Assembly (NCBI GenBank): GCA_022824395.1
Contig: JAJDZX010000008.1
Location: forward strand, 48,998 to 112,997
Length of the DNA: 64,000 nucleotides
Reading direction: 5' to 3'
DNA from: Alphaproteobacteria bacterium
GTDB lineage: Bacteria > Pseudomonadota > Alphaproteobacteria > TMED109
Below the pieces are notes generated by a model that saw nothing but the letters and a program-made list of their open reading frames with translations, did not search any database and was not told the origin of the DNA. Shown one piece after another: positions 35,416 through 45,016 of this stretch (positions are counted from its first letter, which is position 1; each line of letters starts with the position of its first letter). A program made the position numbers and the translations under genes.

Positions 35416-35570
35416 CGATGTTTGCACTCTTGTCAAGAGGGGAGCGCTGTCGGGAACACGTGATGACCCGCTAGCCTGTCTCTGGTTCTTGGCCGGAGAT
35501 CATCGTTCAAGCCTCCCTTTCCGATCACTACTATCGAGGGACACAGCGCAGGCGGAGGCGATTAGCAGCC

Positions 35571-36443
35571 ATGCCACAGAAGGCGATTGGATTCATCGGC
35601 CTCGGCAACATGGGCAGGCCGATGACGAAAAACCTCGTGAAGTCAGGGCAGGACGTCATCGTGTACGACGCGGCCGGCACGGAAGCGCGGGCGCCCCAAG
35701 GCGCGCGACTTGTCGATTCCACTGCAGCGCTCGCCAGCATGGTCGACGTGATCCACCTCTGCGTGCCGGACGGACGCGCCTCGGAAGCGATCGCCCGTGA
35801 CATACGCACTGCGGCCAACCGCCAGACCCGGCTCGTGGTGGATCACTCGACCATCGGTACCGAGGCGGCGAAACGCGTGCACGGGTTGCTCGCCGGTGCC
35901 AGAATCGAGTACGTGGATGCACCCGTCTCAGGTGGTGTAAGCGGCGCGGTGAACGCCACGCTGGCCATCATGTACTCGGGTTCTGAACATACGTTTGATC
36001 GGCTGCGGTCGACCTTGGAGGCCATGGCCGGCAACGTGTTTCGCGTGGGCAGCAAGCCTGGCCAGGGCCAGGTTATGAAGGTCCTGAACAACTTCCTGTC
36101 CGGAAGCGCGATGGCGGCGACTGCCGAGGCCGTCGCATTCGGGGTCAAACACGGCCTGGAAATGAGCATGATCCTCGACGTCGTGAACGCGTCGAGCGGA
36201 CGCAACACCGCCACCTCTGACAAGTTCCCGAACCGCGTCGTCACGGGAACCTATGACGCCGGTTTCTCGAGCGCCCAGTTCGTCAAGGATCTCCGGCTCT
36301 ATCACGATGCGGCGGCCGCGATCGGGGCAGCGTGTCCCGTTAGCCCAGCGGTTTCCGAAGTCTGGCAGGACCTCGACACGCACGAACCGAATGCCGACAT
36401 CACCCGCGTCTACACGTTTGTGGAATCGGGCGGCGCCGACTGA
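35571..36443 (+). CDS. 3-hydroxyisobutyrate dehydrogenase family oxidoreductase
   Basis: A 290-residue beta-hydroxyacid dehydrogenase. IGFIGLGNMGRPMTKNLVKSG is the NAD(P)-binding motif, YVDAPVSGGVSGA is the substrate-binding signature, and VMKVLNNFLSG holds the catalytic Lys. The C-terminal helical domain (SSAQFVKDLRLYHDAA) is normal. The acid substrate, e.g. 3-hydroxyisobutyrate, tartronate semialdehyde or a relative, is not certain. It is a single gene, divergent from higBA. Confidence 0.92.
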   Translation: MPQKAIGFIGLGNMGRPMTKNLVKSGQDVIVYDAAGTEARAPQGARLVDSTAALASMVDVIHLCVPDGRASEAIARDIRTAANRQTRLVVDHSTIGTEAAKRVHGLLAGARIEYVDAPVSGGVSGAVNATLAIMYSGSEHTFDRLRSTLEAMAGNVFRVGSKPGQGQVMKVLNNFLSGSAMAATAEAVAFGVKHGLEMSMILDVVNASSGRNTATSDKFPNRVVTGTYDAGFSSAQFVKDLRLYHDAAAAIGAACPVSPAVSEVWQDLDTHEPNADITRVYTFVESGGAD

Positions 36444-36721
36444 CGGGCCCCTTCTCTCTCAGACTGCCGCCTTGACCGACGACCATTCTGTCAAAATCCA
36501 CGGCGCCTGCAGATGGGGCGGCCGCGCCTGAGCTTCACTGCGCGCGGCGTGCCGCTGGGGCGCGGACGTTGTCCGGTTCCGTCCGGAGCGTCACGTGTCA
36601 GCACCGCAGTTCCACCAAACCCTCCACCCGGGTTGCGTTATCGTTCGAACCGGGGCAACAGAGCGTTTCTTGGGGTCAGGTTTTGGGCCCCCTTTCTTGA
36701 CTACTCCAGGAGATCTCGCCG

Positions 36722-37084
36722 ATGCCGGTGATTCGCGTCGAGGTTCCGGCCGGCACGGCCGCTGACACCCAGAAGACCATCCGCACGGCGGTCAAGGCGG
36801 CAGTGCTCAGGACCCTGGCACCCAAGGAGATCAAGTACGACTACGTCGCAGTACGCGAAGTGATTGGCGAGATCGGCGACGGTGTGCCACTGGTCGAGGT
36901 CGATCTACGGCCGGGCCGCGAGCCGGAGCGCAAGAAGGCGCTGGTCGACGCCATCGCCGAGATCCTCAACGAAACGATGGGTGTCAAAGCCTCCGACATT
37001 TACGTGCTATTCCGCGAGCATCCGGCGGAGAACCACTATTGCGGGGGCACGCCGCTCGCCCCCTGGGTGCCCGCCCACACGTAG
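36722..37084 (+). CDS. Tautomerase (4-oxalocrotonate tautomerase-like) family protein
   Basis: A 120-residue tautomerase-fold protein. Pro at position 2 (MPVIRVEVPAGTAADTQKT) becomes the N-terminal catalytic proline after Met removal. The second half has DLRPGREPERKKALVDAIAEIL, the repeat half of the fold, and SDIYVLFREHPAENHYCGG. AGGAG lies upstream of the ATG. The substrate is unknown. Confidence 0.85.
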   Translation: MPVIRVEVPAGTAADTQKTIRTAVKAAVLRTLAPKEIKYDYVAVREVIGEIGDGVPLVEVDLRPGREPERKKALVDAIAEILNETMGVKASDIYVLFREHPAENHYCGGTPLAPWVPAHT

Positions 37085-37168
37085 TCGCGAGGCAGCGTCC
37101 CGGACGCCAAACGGGCTGGATGATGGAATGCTGGCCAGACGGTCAGCAGGCGTGCAGGCGGGTCACTG

Positions 37169-37639
37169 TCATCCCTCTGTTCGGGCGCTCGTGTAGATGG
37201 CTTCCGCCTGCGCCTTCAGGCCGGTGGCCACATCTTCGAAGCCGCGGCGCATGTAACCACCGGAAGTAGCAGCTACCACCGGAGCCATCACCCCGGTCAG
37301 GCGATCCAAGTTGTAGTAGCTGCAGCTGGTCTCGCTGAGGGGCTCGAGGTGTTGCTCCCGCAGCGCGTGCAGCCACCAACGGGGGCCAAACGCCTTCTGC
37401 CAGGCGATCAGCCGGAGCTCTTCGAATGCGCACAGGTATTCGGTGATCTTGAGCTTTCGCCGCCCCATCGTCACCTGCATGTCCACGGGCGAGCCCATCT
37501 CGAAGTCCGTTCGAACTTCCGGCGTGAACGGGTTCCACGCACCGTACCGCTTCACGTCGGTGAGGACAGCCCAGACCACGTCGACCGGCGCATTGATCTC
37601 AACAGGTTCCGTGCGAACGTCGAATGTCCACATGATCAT
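37169..37639 (-). CDS. SRPBCC (START-like) family protein
   Basis: A 156-residue single-domain SRPBCC protein. EPVEINAPVDVVWAVLTDVKRYGAWNPFTPEV is the polyketide-cyclase/START-like opening, followed by the curved sheet and a long C-terminal helix (YMRRGFEDVATGLKAQAE). These proteins bind hydrophobic ligands; no catalytic residues can be assigned. Confidence 0.87.
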   Translation of the reverse strand: MIMWTFDVRTEPVEINAPVDVVWAVLTDVKRYGAWNPFTPEVRTDFEMGSPVDMQVTMGRRKLKITEYLCAFEELRLIAWQKAFGPRWWLHALREQHLEPLSETSCSYYNLDRLTGVMAPVVAATSGGYMRRGFEDVATGLKAQAEAIYTSARTEG

Positions 37640-38348
37640 GCCCCCCGGGTTGTCTCGAGAGTCCTGAACCCACCGTACGACGGGTCCCGCAGCTCTCCTG
37701 GAGCCCTTTCCTTCCCGGCCAGGTCGCCAGGCGCCACGGTCTCACAGTAGCCCCAAACACTGCAGGAACGGCGTGCCTGCGAGCGTTGCCGTGCTGCGGG
37801 ACCTGCCCTCGCGATGGAACGGTACCAGAAATACCGTCCGGGCATGGGGGCATCACGCGCCCGCCCACCCATCGTTCGGGTCTCGAAATCCGGGTGAAGT
37901 CACCGGCATCGGCGCAAAGGCGCCCGGCTCGCATCGGCCCGCACTCGGTTCCGTGATGACCAAGTTCGAGAACCGTTGGTCAATCGTTTGGACCGTGGCC
38001 GCCTCGACTTGGTAAGGGGTCCGATAATCGTTCGGACGACCACCCCGCCACTGCCTGAATCTGTCGATTGCGCGGAACGCTGCTGCGCAGTTCTTCTCCG
38101 TCAACCCGACGAGTACCTGGCAGATTTTCGCGGCCTGGCGTGGTGAAGAAGGTATGCAGCGGTCGCACCAAGAGGTGCCAAGAGTGCATGAAACCCGATC
38201 GCGATCGCTTCCGCAGTTCTTGGGAGCGGTCTCAGGCGATTTGCAGAAAGGTTTTGAAATGTAGTGACTTTCCTGGGTCGGCACCGAAATCCTCCCTTGT
38301 TGCTGACCAGTTTACGGACTAAATCAGGCCAGGATCGTAGGGACACCC
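37640..38348. other. Intergenic region, no convincing gene
   Basis: About 700 bases between the SRPBCC gene and the Phd gene. Several open frames exist on both strands, but none has known motifs, ribosome sites or a clear codon pattern. The part 38050-38300 is AT-richer than its surroundings and could be a decayed gene on the minus strand. I name nothing. Confidence 0.35.
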
Positions 38349-38612
38349 ATGAAGTACTCCAGTCAGATCAAGCCCATCAGCTACCTCAAGGCCCACGCCT
38401 CGGAGATCGTTCGTACGCTCGGGGACCGGGGGGAGCCCTTGGTCATCACCCAGAACGGCGAAGCCAAGGTGGTCCTGCAGGACATCCACAGCTTCGAGAA
38501 GACCCAGGAAACAATGGCCCTGCTCAAGATGCTTGCCGTGGGTAACCGGCAGATCGAGGCCGGGCGGGTGCAGACCGCGGCGGACGTGATCACGCGGTTG
38601 CGGGAGCGCTGA
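38349..38612 (+). CDS. Phd/YefM family antitoxin
   Basis: An 87-residue Phd/YefM protein: KPISYLKAHASEIVRTL, then GEPLVITQNGEAKVVLQDIHSFEK, the DNA-binding domain, and a C-terminal tail for the toxin. The stop shares one base with the ATG of the ParE-like gene, so they form one translational unit. Confidence 0.9.
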   Translation: MKYSSQIKPISYLKAHASEIVRTLGDRGEPLVITQNGEAKVVLQDIHSFEKTQETMALLKMLAVGNRQIEAGRVQTAADVITRLRER

Positions 38613-38937
38613 TGGTCTTTGGGGTTGTGCTCACAGAAGACGCCGCCCGCGACCTTGAAGATATCTACGACTACCTCGACCGCCACGCTTCGCCGACCCG
38701 AGCGGACCATGTGCCGGAACCGATCGAAGAGGCGTTTCAGGGCCAGTCCGAGCGTCCGGAGCGCGGGAGCTATCCGGGGGAGTTGCTCGACGTCGGGATT
38801 CGTCAGTATCGGGAAATATTCTTTGGCCCTACCGCATCGTCTATCGGGTGATCGAGGACACGGTCTACGTCTTCGTCATTACGGCTGGGCGACGCGACAT
38901 GCAGTCGTTGCTGCAGCGGCGCCTTCTGCAGGCGTAG
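38612..38937 (+). pseudogene. RelE/ParE family toxin, frameshifted
   Basis: The gene begins with ATG overlapping the antitoxin stop and reads VVLTEDAARDLEDIYDYLDRH, a good ParE/RelE opening. In that frame it stops at 38851, but homology goes on in another frame from about 38828 with YRIVYRVIEDTVYVFVITAGRRDMQSLLQRRLLQA up to the stop at 38935. One missing base near 38826, in a run of C, explains it. It is either a real loss of toxin or a sequencing error. Confidence 0.8.
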
Positions 38938-39777
38938 GGTTGCTCGCCTGACCAGCCGACTTGGGCCGCTGGAAAGTCCGAGGCACCGGCATCAGGTTCG
39001 TTCAGGTCGGAAAATATCTGACCTCGAAAGTCCGCATATCGGCGCGCCGGGTCGAATGGATATCTCGTACCCCTCGTTCCTGATCGTGGCCCGACCGCTG
39101 GAGAATCCTGCGTGAACTGCTGCACGGAACGACATGGGAAACGCGCGGCCGAAATCCTTGGCTGGACGGGTGCGGGCGATGTAGAGGTCGCGGGCCAGGG
39201 TGCCCTCGATACGGGTCTCGTCGCGGAAGCCAAATAGGCGCCGACCCAGCATTTGTGTGCGAACGGCTCGGGCCGGCGAAAGGTTTGGGTCCCGGAGAAC
39301 CCGGACGGATGGTCGTATGGGGCCGAATCCCATCTGTGTTGCTGCTCCTGGCACCGATCGCTGTTAGATGTGCGCCTGGCACTGACGTCGACGACGATGC
39401 GCCTGCGGGACGGGCGGCCGTTGCCTGTCCCATCGACCGGGGGGCGGTAACGACCGACAATCTCGTTCGGGCGTACCCCCTGCGGATCTGGGTCAAGGCC
39501 GGGAAAACCTCCGGGAATTGTTGCTGGCAGAAACAGACGAGGGACAACGACTCCGCAGCTCCCACCCATGCATCACTCTGGTTGCTGGAGAGGAACGCGC
39601 GAGGGCCTACGGTCCGTGAAACCGGGTGCTGCCATGATCCCGCAACCGGCAGAACTGCACGAGACGGGAAGACGGCCTGCAGCGCAACCGCCGCGCGCTG
39701 CCGACACGACGTAACGGTGGTGCGCAGAATGCGACCGTGATCGATCCCGTTCGTCGATGTCGGCAAAAAATAGGCGA
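38938..39777. other. Gap upstream of the TnpB element, no clear gene
   Basis: 840 bases with open frames on both strands but no family I can name. A minus-strand stretch at about 39000-39250 shows a plausible coding texture (RLFGFRDETRIEGTLARDLY) without a start or a known domain. It may be a decayed gene or the site where the TnpB element landed. Confidence 0.3.
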
Positions 39778-39800
39778 TTATATACGAAAGTGCCGACAAT
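39778..39800 (+). repeat. Left 23-bp inverted repeat of the TnpB element
   Basis: It starts TTATATACGAAAG and ends CCGACAAT. It is an exact reverse complement of 41037-41059. It lies 37 bases before the tnpB start. Confidence 0.8.
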
Positions 39801-39837
39801 ATTGCGTATAGACCCTTTATGTTCTATTCATGATCCT

Positions 39838-41036
39838 GTGCACACGTATCGGAACATCACCTACCGCCTGGTTCCCGGCACCGCCGTCCGCGCCCGCAAG
39901 CTGGCCAGCACGGCGGGAGCCTGCCGGTACGTGTGGAACACCGTGCTGGCCGATCAGCAGGGCCTGTACCTGTCGGCGCGGGCGGCGGGTGCGGAGCCGC
40001 CGTCCGTCTCGTTCTTCACGCTCGGGCAGGCGTACACCCAGCTCCGGAGGGTCACGCCCTGGCTGCTGGACCTGCCGTTCGCGCCCATCCGCTACACGTT
40101 GAAGTACCAGGCCGAGGCGTGGCAGCGGTTCTTCCGCGGACAGGGCGGGCGCCCGCGCTTCAAGGCGCGCCGCGGGGACGACCGCGTGACCTTCCCCGCG
40201 GGCAGCTTCCGGATCGAGGGGACGTGGTGCGCCTCGCGCGGATCGGGCCGATGCGGCTGCGTCGCCGGGGCGGCCATCCGTATCCGGACGGCGTGCCGAA
40301 GCAGGTGGCCGTGAAGCGCGTGGGGAGGCGCTGGCACGCGGTCGTCTGCTACGAGGTGGAGGTCCGAGAGCGGCCGGACGACGGCCGGGCGCTGGGGGTC
40401 GACATGAACGTCGGACAGGTGGCCACCAGCGACGGCGCCATCGTGCGGATGCCGGCGTCCTCCAGGCTGGTGGCCCGGCACCGGCGGCAGCAGTGCGTCG
40501 CCGCCCGGCGACGGAAGGGTTCGCGCCGGCGGCTGCGCATGATCCGGCGGGCGGCGCGGACCGCCCGGAAGCTCGCCATGCGGCGCCGGAACTGGCAGCA
40601 CCACGTGAGCCGGCGGCTGGCTGACCGGGCCGCGACGCTGGTCGTGGAGGACCTGCGGGTCCGGGGCATGACGGCCTCCGCGAAGGGCACGGCCGAGCAG
40701 CCCGGGACGAACGTGAAGCAGAAGGCCGGGCTGAACCGGTCCATCCTGCAGACCGGGTGGGGCGACCTCAGGCGGATGCTGGAGTACAAGGCGGTGCGCG
40801 TCGTCGCAGTCAACCCGGCCTACAGCAGCCAGACCTGCCATGCGTGCGGGCACGTGAGCGCGGCATCGCGTCCGTGCCAGGCACGGTTCAAGTGTGTGTC
40901 CTGCGGACATACGGCGCATGCGGACGTGAACGCGGCCCGCAACATCCTGGCCCTGGGGACGGGGGCAACTGGACGGCGAGGAGCGTTGGCGCTGGCCACT
41001 CCGCAGACCCGTCAACCGGTATCGGAAGCCGCCTGA
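39838..41036 (+). pseudogene. tnpB: TnpB RNA-guided nuclease gene with a single frameshift
   Basis: From a GTG at 39838 the frame reads HTYRNITYRLVPGTAVRARK, a typical TnpB start, to about 40225. There, one missing G in ACGTGG(G)TGCGC moves the homology to another frame, which runs to 41036. In the second part the RuvC acids are present: Asp in ALGVDMNVGQVAT, Glu in LVVEDLRVRGM, Asp in GHTAHADVNAARNIL; the zinc finger CHACGHV...CVSCGH is complete too. All catalytic residues remain; only the frame is broken. A reRNA, if made, would lie at the 3' end of the gene and beyond. Confidence 0.85.
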
Positions 41037-41059
41037 ATTGTCGGCACTTTCGTATATAA
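41037..41059 (-). repeat. Right 23-bp inverted repeat of the TnpB element
   Basis: An exact reverse complement of 39778-39800, starting directly after the tnpB stop codon (41034-41036). Confidence 0.8.
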
Positions 41060-41160
41060 GTCCCCAAAAAACTGGCGACGACAACCCGGCAGACTACGTC
41101 CGGGACGCGGAACGGCCCAAGGCCGCCGGGTCGGGGACGCCGAACCCGGGGGGACGCTGG

Positions 41161-43155
41161 CTAGAGCATTCCCCGCACCGCCTCCGCAATTCGGTCCTGA
41201 GACGGGATGACCTCCAGCTCGAGGCGGTCGTTGTACGGCATCGGCGTATGGGGGGCGCCCAGGCGGACGACGGGGGCGTCGAGGTAGTCGAAGGCCTTGT
41301 CCACCGCCATGGCCGCGACTTCCGCGCCGAAGCCGCCCCGCACGCAGGCCTCGTGCACGATGAGCAGTCGATTGGTCTTGCGGACGGAGGCCAGGATCGT
41401 CTCCTCGTCCAGCGGCTGGAGCGTGCGCGGGTCGATGACCTCCACACTGATGCCGTCGCGCTCCAGGACCGCGGCGGCGCTCAACGCCCTCTGCACCATG
41501 GCGGACGTCGCCACCACGGTCACATCGGTGCCCTCGCGCTTGATGTCGGCCTTGCCGAGGGGGATCGCGTAGAGCTCCTCCGGCACCGGGCCCGTGCCAC
41601 CGACGTAGAGCAGTTTCTGCTCAAGGAAGATCACCGGGTTGTCATCCCGAATCGCGGCGACCAGCAGCCCCTTCGCGTCATAGGGTGTCGACGGCGCGGC
41701 CACGACCAGCCCCGGCACGTGGGTAAACCACGCCTCAAGACTCTGGCTGTGCTGCGCCGCCAGCCGGATCCCGCCACCTTGCGGTCCGCGCACCACGAGC
41801 GGGACGGAAGGCCTGCCGCCAAGCATGAAGCGGAACTTGGCAGCCTGGTTGACCAGCATGTCCATGGTGAGGGCCACGAAATCAAAGATCTGGATCTCCA
41901 CCACCGGCCGCATCCCGGCGATGGCGGCGCCCACGCCGCAGCCGACGAAGGTGGCCTCGGAGATCGGCGTGTCGCGCACCCGATCGGGGCCGTACCGGTC
42001 CATCAATCCCTTGGACACACCGAAGATGCCGCCGGTGGCGCCCACATCCTCGCCCATAAGGAAGACGCGGTCGTCCCGCAGCATCTCCTGTTCGAGCGCC
42101 TCGTTGAGCGCCTCCGGGTAGGACAGCGTGCGTTCGGTGTCGGGTCCGGGCTCGGTGTGCGCCGCGTGGGGGGCGTAGACCGCGTCCAGCATGACCTGCA
42201 CCGGGGGCTCGGGACTCTCGCGGCCGTACGTGACCGCGCTCTCCAATTCTTCTTCCACCGCCTGGGCGGTCTCGTCGAACTGCGCGTCCGAGAAGCCGGC
42301 CTCGCTCACGAGCCGCTTCTCCATGCGCGCCATGGGATCGCGGTCCAGCCACGACTCCAGCTCCTCCTCCGGCCGCGGGTCCCGTAAGTTGACCCGGAGC
42401 GAGTGCTGGCCGTGGCGGTAGGTCATCGCCTCGATCAGCGTCGGTCCTTCGCCGGTGCGGGCGCGCTCCACCGCCTCGCGCAGCACCAGGTAGACCTCGA
42501 CGCCGTCGTTGCCGTCGACGGTGATGCCGGGGATCTCGTAGGAAGCCGCGCGGTTCGCCACCTGAGCAACCGCGGTGGTGTTGCGGTACGACGTCGAGAG
42601 CGCGTACTGGTTGTTCTCGCAGACGAAGATCACCGGAAGCTTCCACACCGCCGCGAGATTGAGCGATTCGTGGAACACGCCCTGGTTGGAGGCGCCGTCG
42701 CCGAAGAAGGCCACGGCCACGCGATTCGTTCCCTGCAGCTTGGCGGCGAGACCGGCGCCGGTGGCGAGCGGCATGGCCGCCCCCACGATGCCGTTGGCGC
42801 CCATGATGTTGAGCTCCATGTCGGCGATGTGCATGGAACCGCCCAGGCCCTGGCAATAGCCGGTCTGGCGCCCCATCAGTTCCGCCATCATGCGGTCGAT
42901 GCGGGCACCCTTGGCGATGCAATGGCCGTGGCCGCGGTGGTAGGACGCGATGATGTCGTCATCGCGAAGCGCCGCGCAGACGCCAGCGGCGATCGCCTCC
43001 TCGCCCTTGTAGCTGTGGGCCGTGCCCTTGACGACGCCTTCCTCGAAGAGATCCGCGGTCTTGTCCTCGAAGGCCCGGATCCGGCGCATCGTGACGTAGA
43101 GGTCACGGAGGGTGTCGGCGTCGACGGTGACATTGCTGATCGCACTCTCGCTCAT
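41161..43155 (-). CDS. Fused alpha-beta subunit 2-oxoacid dehydrogenase E1 (acetoin/pyruvate type)
   Basis: A 664-residue thiamine-diphosphate enzyme in which E1-alpha and E1-beta are one chain. Residues 1 to about 330 are alpha: YHRGHGHCIAKGA, then the TPP motif FFGDGASNQGVFHESLNLAAVW...VCENNQYALS. Residues about 345-664 are beta: ERTLSYPEALNEALEQEM, MGEDVGATGGIFGVSKGL, and VIDPRTLQPLDEETI with HEACVRGGFGAEVAA. It would decarboxylate a 2-oxoacid or acetoin and pass the acyl group to an E2, but no E2 or E3 gene is nearby. Fused forms are known but less common than two genes. GGAGG precedes the ATG. Confidence 0.92.
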   Translation of the reverse strand: MSESAISNVTVDADTLRDLYVTMRRIRAFEDKTADLFEEGVVKGTAHSYKGEEAIAAGVCAALRDDDIIASYHRGHGHCIAKGARIDRMMAELMGRQTGYCQGLGGSMHIADMELNIMGANGIVGAAMPLATGAGLAAKLQGTNRVAVAFFGDGASNQGVFHESLNLAAVWKLPVIFVCENNQYALSTSYRNTTAVAQVANRAASYEIPGITVDGNDGVEVYLVLREAVERARTGEGPTLIEAMTYRHGQHSLRVNLRDPRPEEELESWLDRDPMARMEKRLVSEAGFSDAQFDETAQAVEEELESAVTYGRESPEPPVQVMLDAVYAPHAAHTEPGPDTERTLSYPEALNEALEQEMLRDDRVFLMGEDVGATGGIFGVSKGLMDRYGPDRVRDTPISEATFVGCGVGAAIAGMRPVVEIQIFDFVALTMDMLVNQAAKFRFMLGGRPSVPLVVRGPQGGGIRLAAQHSQSLEAWFTHVPGLVVAAPSTPYDAKGLLVAAIRDDNPVIFLEQKLLYVGGTGPVPEELYAIPLGKADIKREGTDVTVVATSAMVQRALSAAAVLERDGISVEVIDPRTLQPLDEETILASVRKTNRLLIVHEACVRGGFGAEVAAMAVDKAFDYLDAPVVRLGAPHTPMPYNDRLELEVIPSQDRIAEAVRGML

Positions 43156-44716
43156 CTCCCCTAACCTCCTTCACTCCAAACGCTGCCTGAAGGCATTGTT
43201 CACAAGAGCGGTGCGCCACGCCACCCCCAATGTGTCGACATCTGGGCTCCCCTGCCCTCTGCCGGACGGCGCGCGCCGGTCTTGTAATGCCGTGGACAAG
43301 GCGCACGAACGCCCGGGAGGTGACGGACAACGGGCTCGAATGTGCGCGTTCGATGCGGATATCAGTTCGAGATTATTCCTGCAATAACTGGAAATATTGG
43401 AATTTCCAACGATCCTGATGTCGTCATCAGTTCATGCCAGCCGCCCGACGCTCCCGCAATGACTCCCTGCAACACAGACCGGCCGTTGTTATCGGATTCC
43501 CCCTTGCACAAGCCCGAAGCCGCCCAGCGCGTCCTCCCCGTCGACATCCAGCTTCAACGCGAATATTCGTGGTGCGGGACAGTTCCGCCGCGATTCGACC
43601 TTCCGGTAGCCGTTCCACCTCTTGTCGGATTGACCGCGACTTCCGCAGGGCGCCTGACCGAACCGGGTTCCAGTTACCCAATCACATAGTTGAGCGAACG
43701 TTCAAGGAAATGTGGGCGCTGGGGGCCGGGCGTGTGCACGTCCTAGTCGTGATGCGCTGCTCAGTCGTGGACAACTTGCAAATGCGCTGGGCCTACCGGG
43801 CCGCAATGTGCTGCCCGACCGAAAAGATGGCAGCAGCGGACGCGTGGCGTGGCGAAAAAGACCGGTCTGGCCCCGAACTGATCGTTCGGCTGGTGCAGGT
43901 GAAGAGCGCGAACCTCGGTGTAGTCTGGCAGGCGGTCTTCGGTACGCCAGACAGGTCAGGGGATGGAATGGAAATCACAGGCGCGATGCTGGCGAAGGCA
44001 CTGGACAAGGTGTACGAGGGATTGCAGGCCAGCCGCGAGACCGGCAAGAACACTGGCTGGACAGCACGCTGGCGACAGGGCTGCGCACACTTGTGGAGGA
44101 ACGTCTTCCGATCGACGAGCCACGAGCGGGGCAGCCGGCACGTACTTGAATATCCACCGATCTGGTGCGCCCCCCACCGGATTTTTTCGGCAGAAATCTG
44201 AATTCAATCGACGGTGGGTTCACCTCTTGTCTGGTTCGAATACAGTCACTCAGGCACCATGACCCGGAAGTGGCCCAGATCGTGCCGGCCCGGCCATTCC
44301 TTGGTCCGGCCATCGATATGGGCCTGCGATCTTTGAGGTAGAGGACAACGTGGCGTCGATCCTTGCGGCCGAATGTTCAATACCATTCAGAAGGGTGCGA
44401 GGTTTCCTTTGTGACTTTCAATTTGCGCCAGCACCCGCGCACTGCGTCGTTGCTGGAGAAGTAGTTCGCCAGGAGCGCCAGCAAAATTGCGCTGCCCACA
44501 GATACGAAGGTGTGCCAGTTTTGGGGTCAGTCGCCTATCGGCAGATGGTTCGACATGATTTAGTCTGATTGATCATCGCTGTTCGAGAGGCACAATTCGC
44601 AGTTGCTAAACGGGCTGTTAGCCAAAAGTGCTACATTGCTCCAAGGTGCCGACTCTTGTTCGGGTCTGCGCGGGTTCTTATCTGTATCTGACCGTTTGTG
44701 ATATGAAGAGAGACTA
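43156..44716. other. 1.5-kb stretch without a supported gene
   Basis: Between the E1 gene and the three-gene cassette. Several open frames (43434-44201 plus, 43712-44149 plus) exist, but none shows a known domain, a ribosome site or a coherent hydrophobic pattern, and they overlap in different frames. Base content falls toward the right, from the GC-rich genome type to an AT-richer stretch after 44340, which marks the edge of the foreign cassette. It may hold decayed genes. Confidence 0.4.
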
Positions 44717-45016
44717 ATGCCCATAAGCGACCCAATGGCTCTTGCCGAATCTGCGGAAGCCGCATATGGACCCGAGGTCAAGGAACGTTACGCCAACACG
44801 TACTATGTCAGCCCATCAGACTTTGATTTACGCATTGCGTTCGGGACCAAGAAACTCAAGAGTGATGGAACGGATGCAGGAGTTCAGTTTAATACTGCCG
44901 TGTATCTCGACTACAAGTTGGCAAAAGACCTAGTTTCGGCCATGCAAATCCTAATCGAAAAGTACGAATCGATATACGGCTCGGCCGACATCATTCAGCG
45001 GGACCCGGGAATATGA
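44717..45016 (+). CDS. Small DUF3467-like protein, first gene of unknown cassette
   Basis: A 99-residue protein: RYANTYYVSPSDFDLRIAFG, then FNTAVYLDYKLAKDLVSAMQILIEKYESIYG. The 'YAN..(Y/F)..v....F.l.FG...' opening and the C-terminal helix resemble DUF3467, a family of small proteins of unknown function. AAGAGAG lies ahead of the ATG. It overlaps the next gene by 4 bases (ATGA). Codon usage is AT-richer than the rest of the window, suggesting transfer. Confidence 0.65.
   Translation: MPISDPMALAESAEAAYGPEVKERYANTYYVSPSDFDLRIAFGTKKLKSDGTDAGVQFNTAVYLDYKLAKDLVSAMQILIEKYESIYGSADIIQRDPGI

Larger units (their letters stand above)
39778..41059 (+). mobile_element. TnpB-type insertion element bounded by inverted repeats
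   Basis: The element is about 1.28 kb and has one gene, tnpB, on the plus strand. Both ends carry the same 23-base sequence in opposite orientation (39778-39800 and 41037-41059). No tnpA (Y1 or serine recombinase) gene is inside, so it would rely on a transposase elsewhere. IS200/IS605 elements normally lack terminal inverted repeats, so these ends are notable. Confidence 0.6.

Noticed and set aside
36630..36700. tRNA-like GTTCGAAC on the minus strand and a REP-like GGGGTCAGGTTTTG
   Set aside because: No acceptor or anticodon stem can be paired around it, and the REP-like motif occurs without a hairpin or a RAYT gene.
38992..39354. 120-codon minus-strand frame in the gap before the TnpB element
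   Set aside because: Part of it looks coding-like, but it has no domain, start signal or partner to support a gene call.
43434..44201. 255-codon plus-strand open frame
   Set aside because: No known domain, no ribosome site, competing frames; could be a decayed gene but not supportable.
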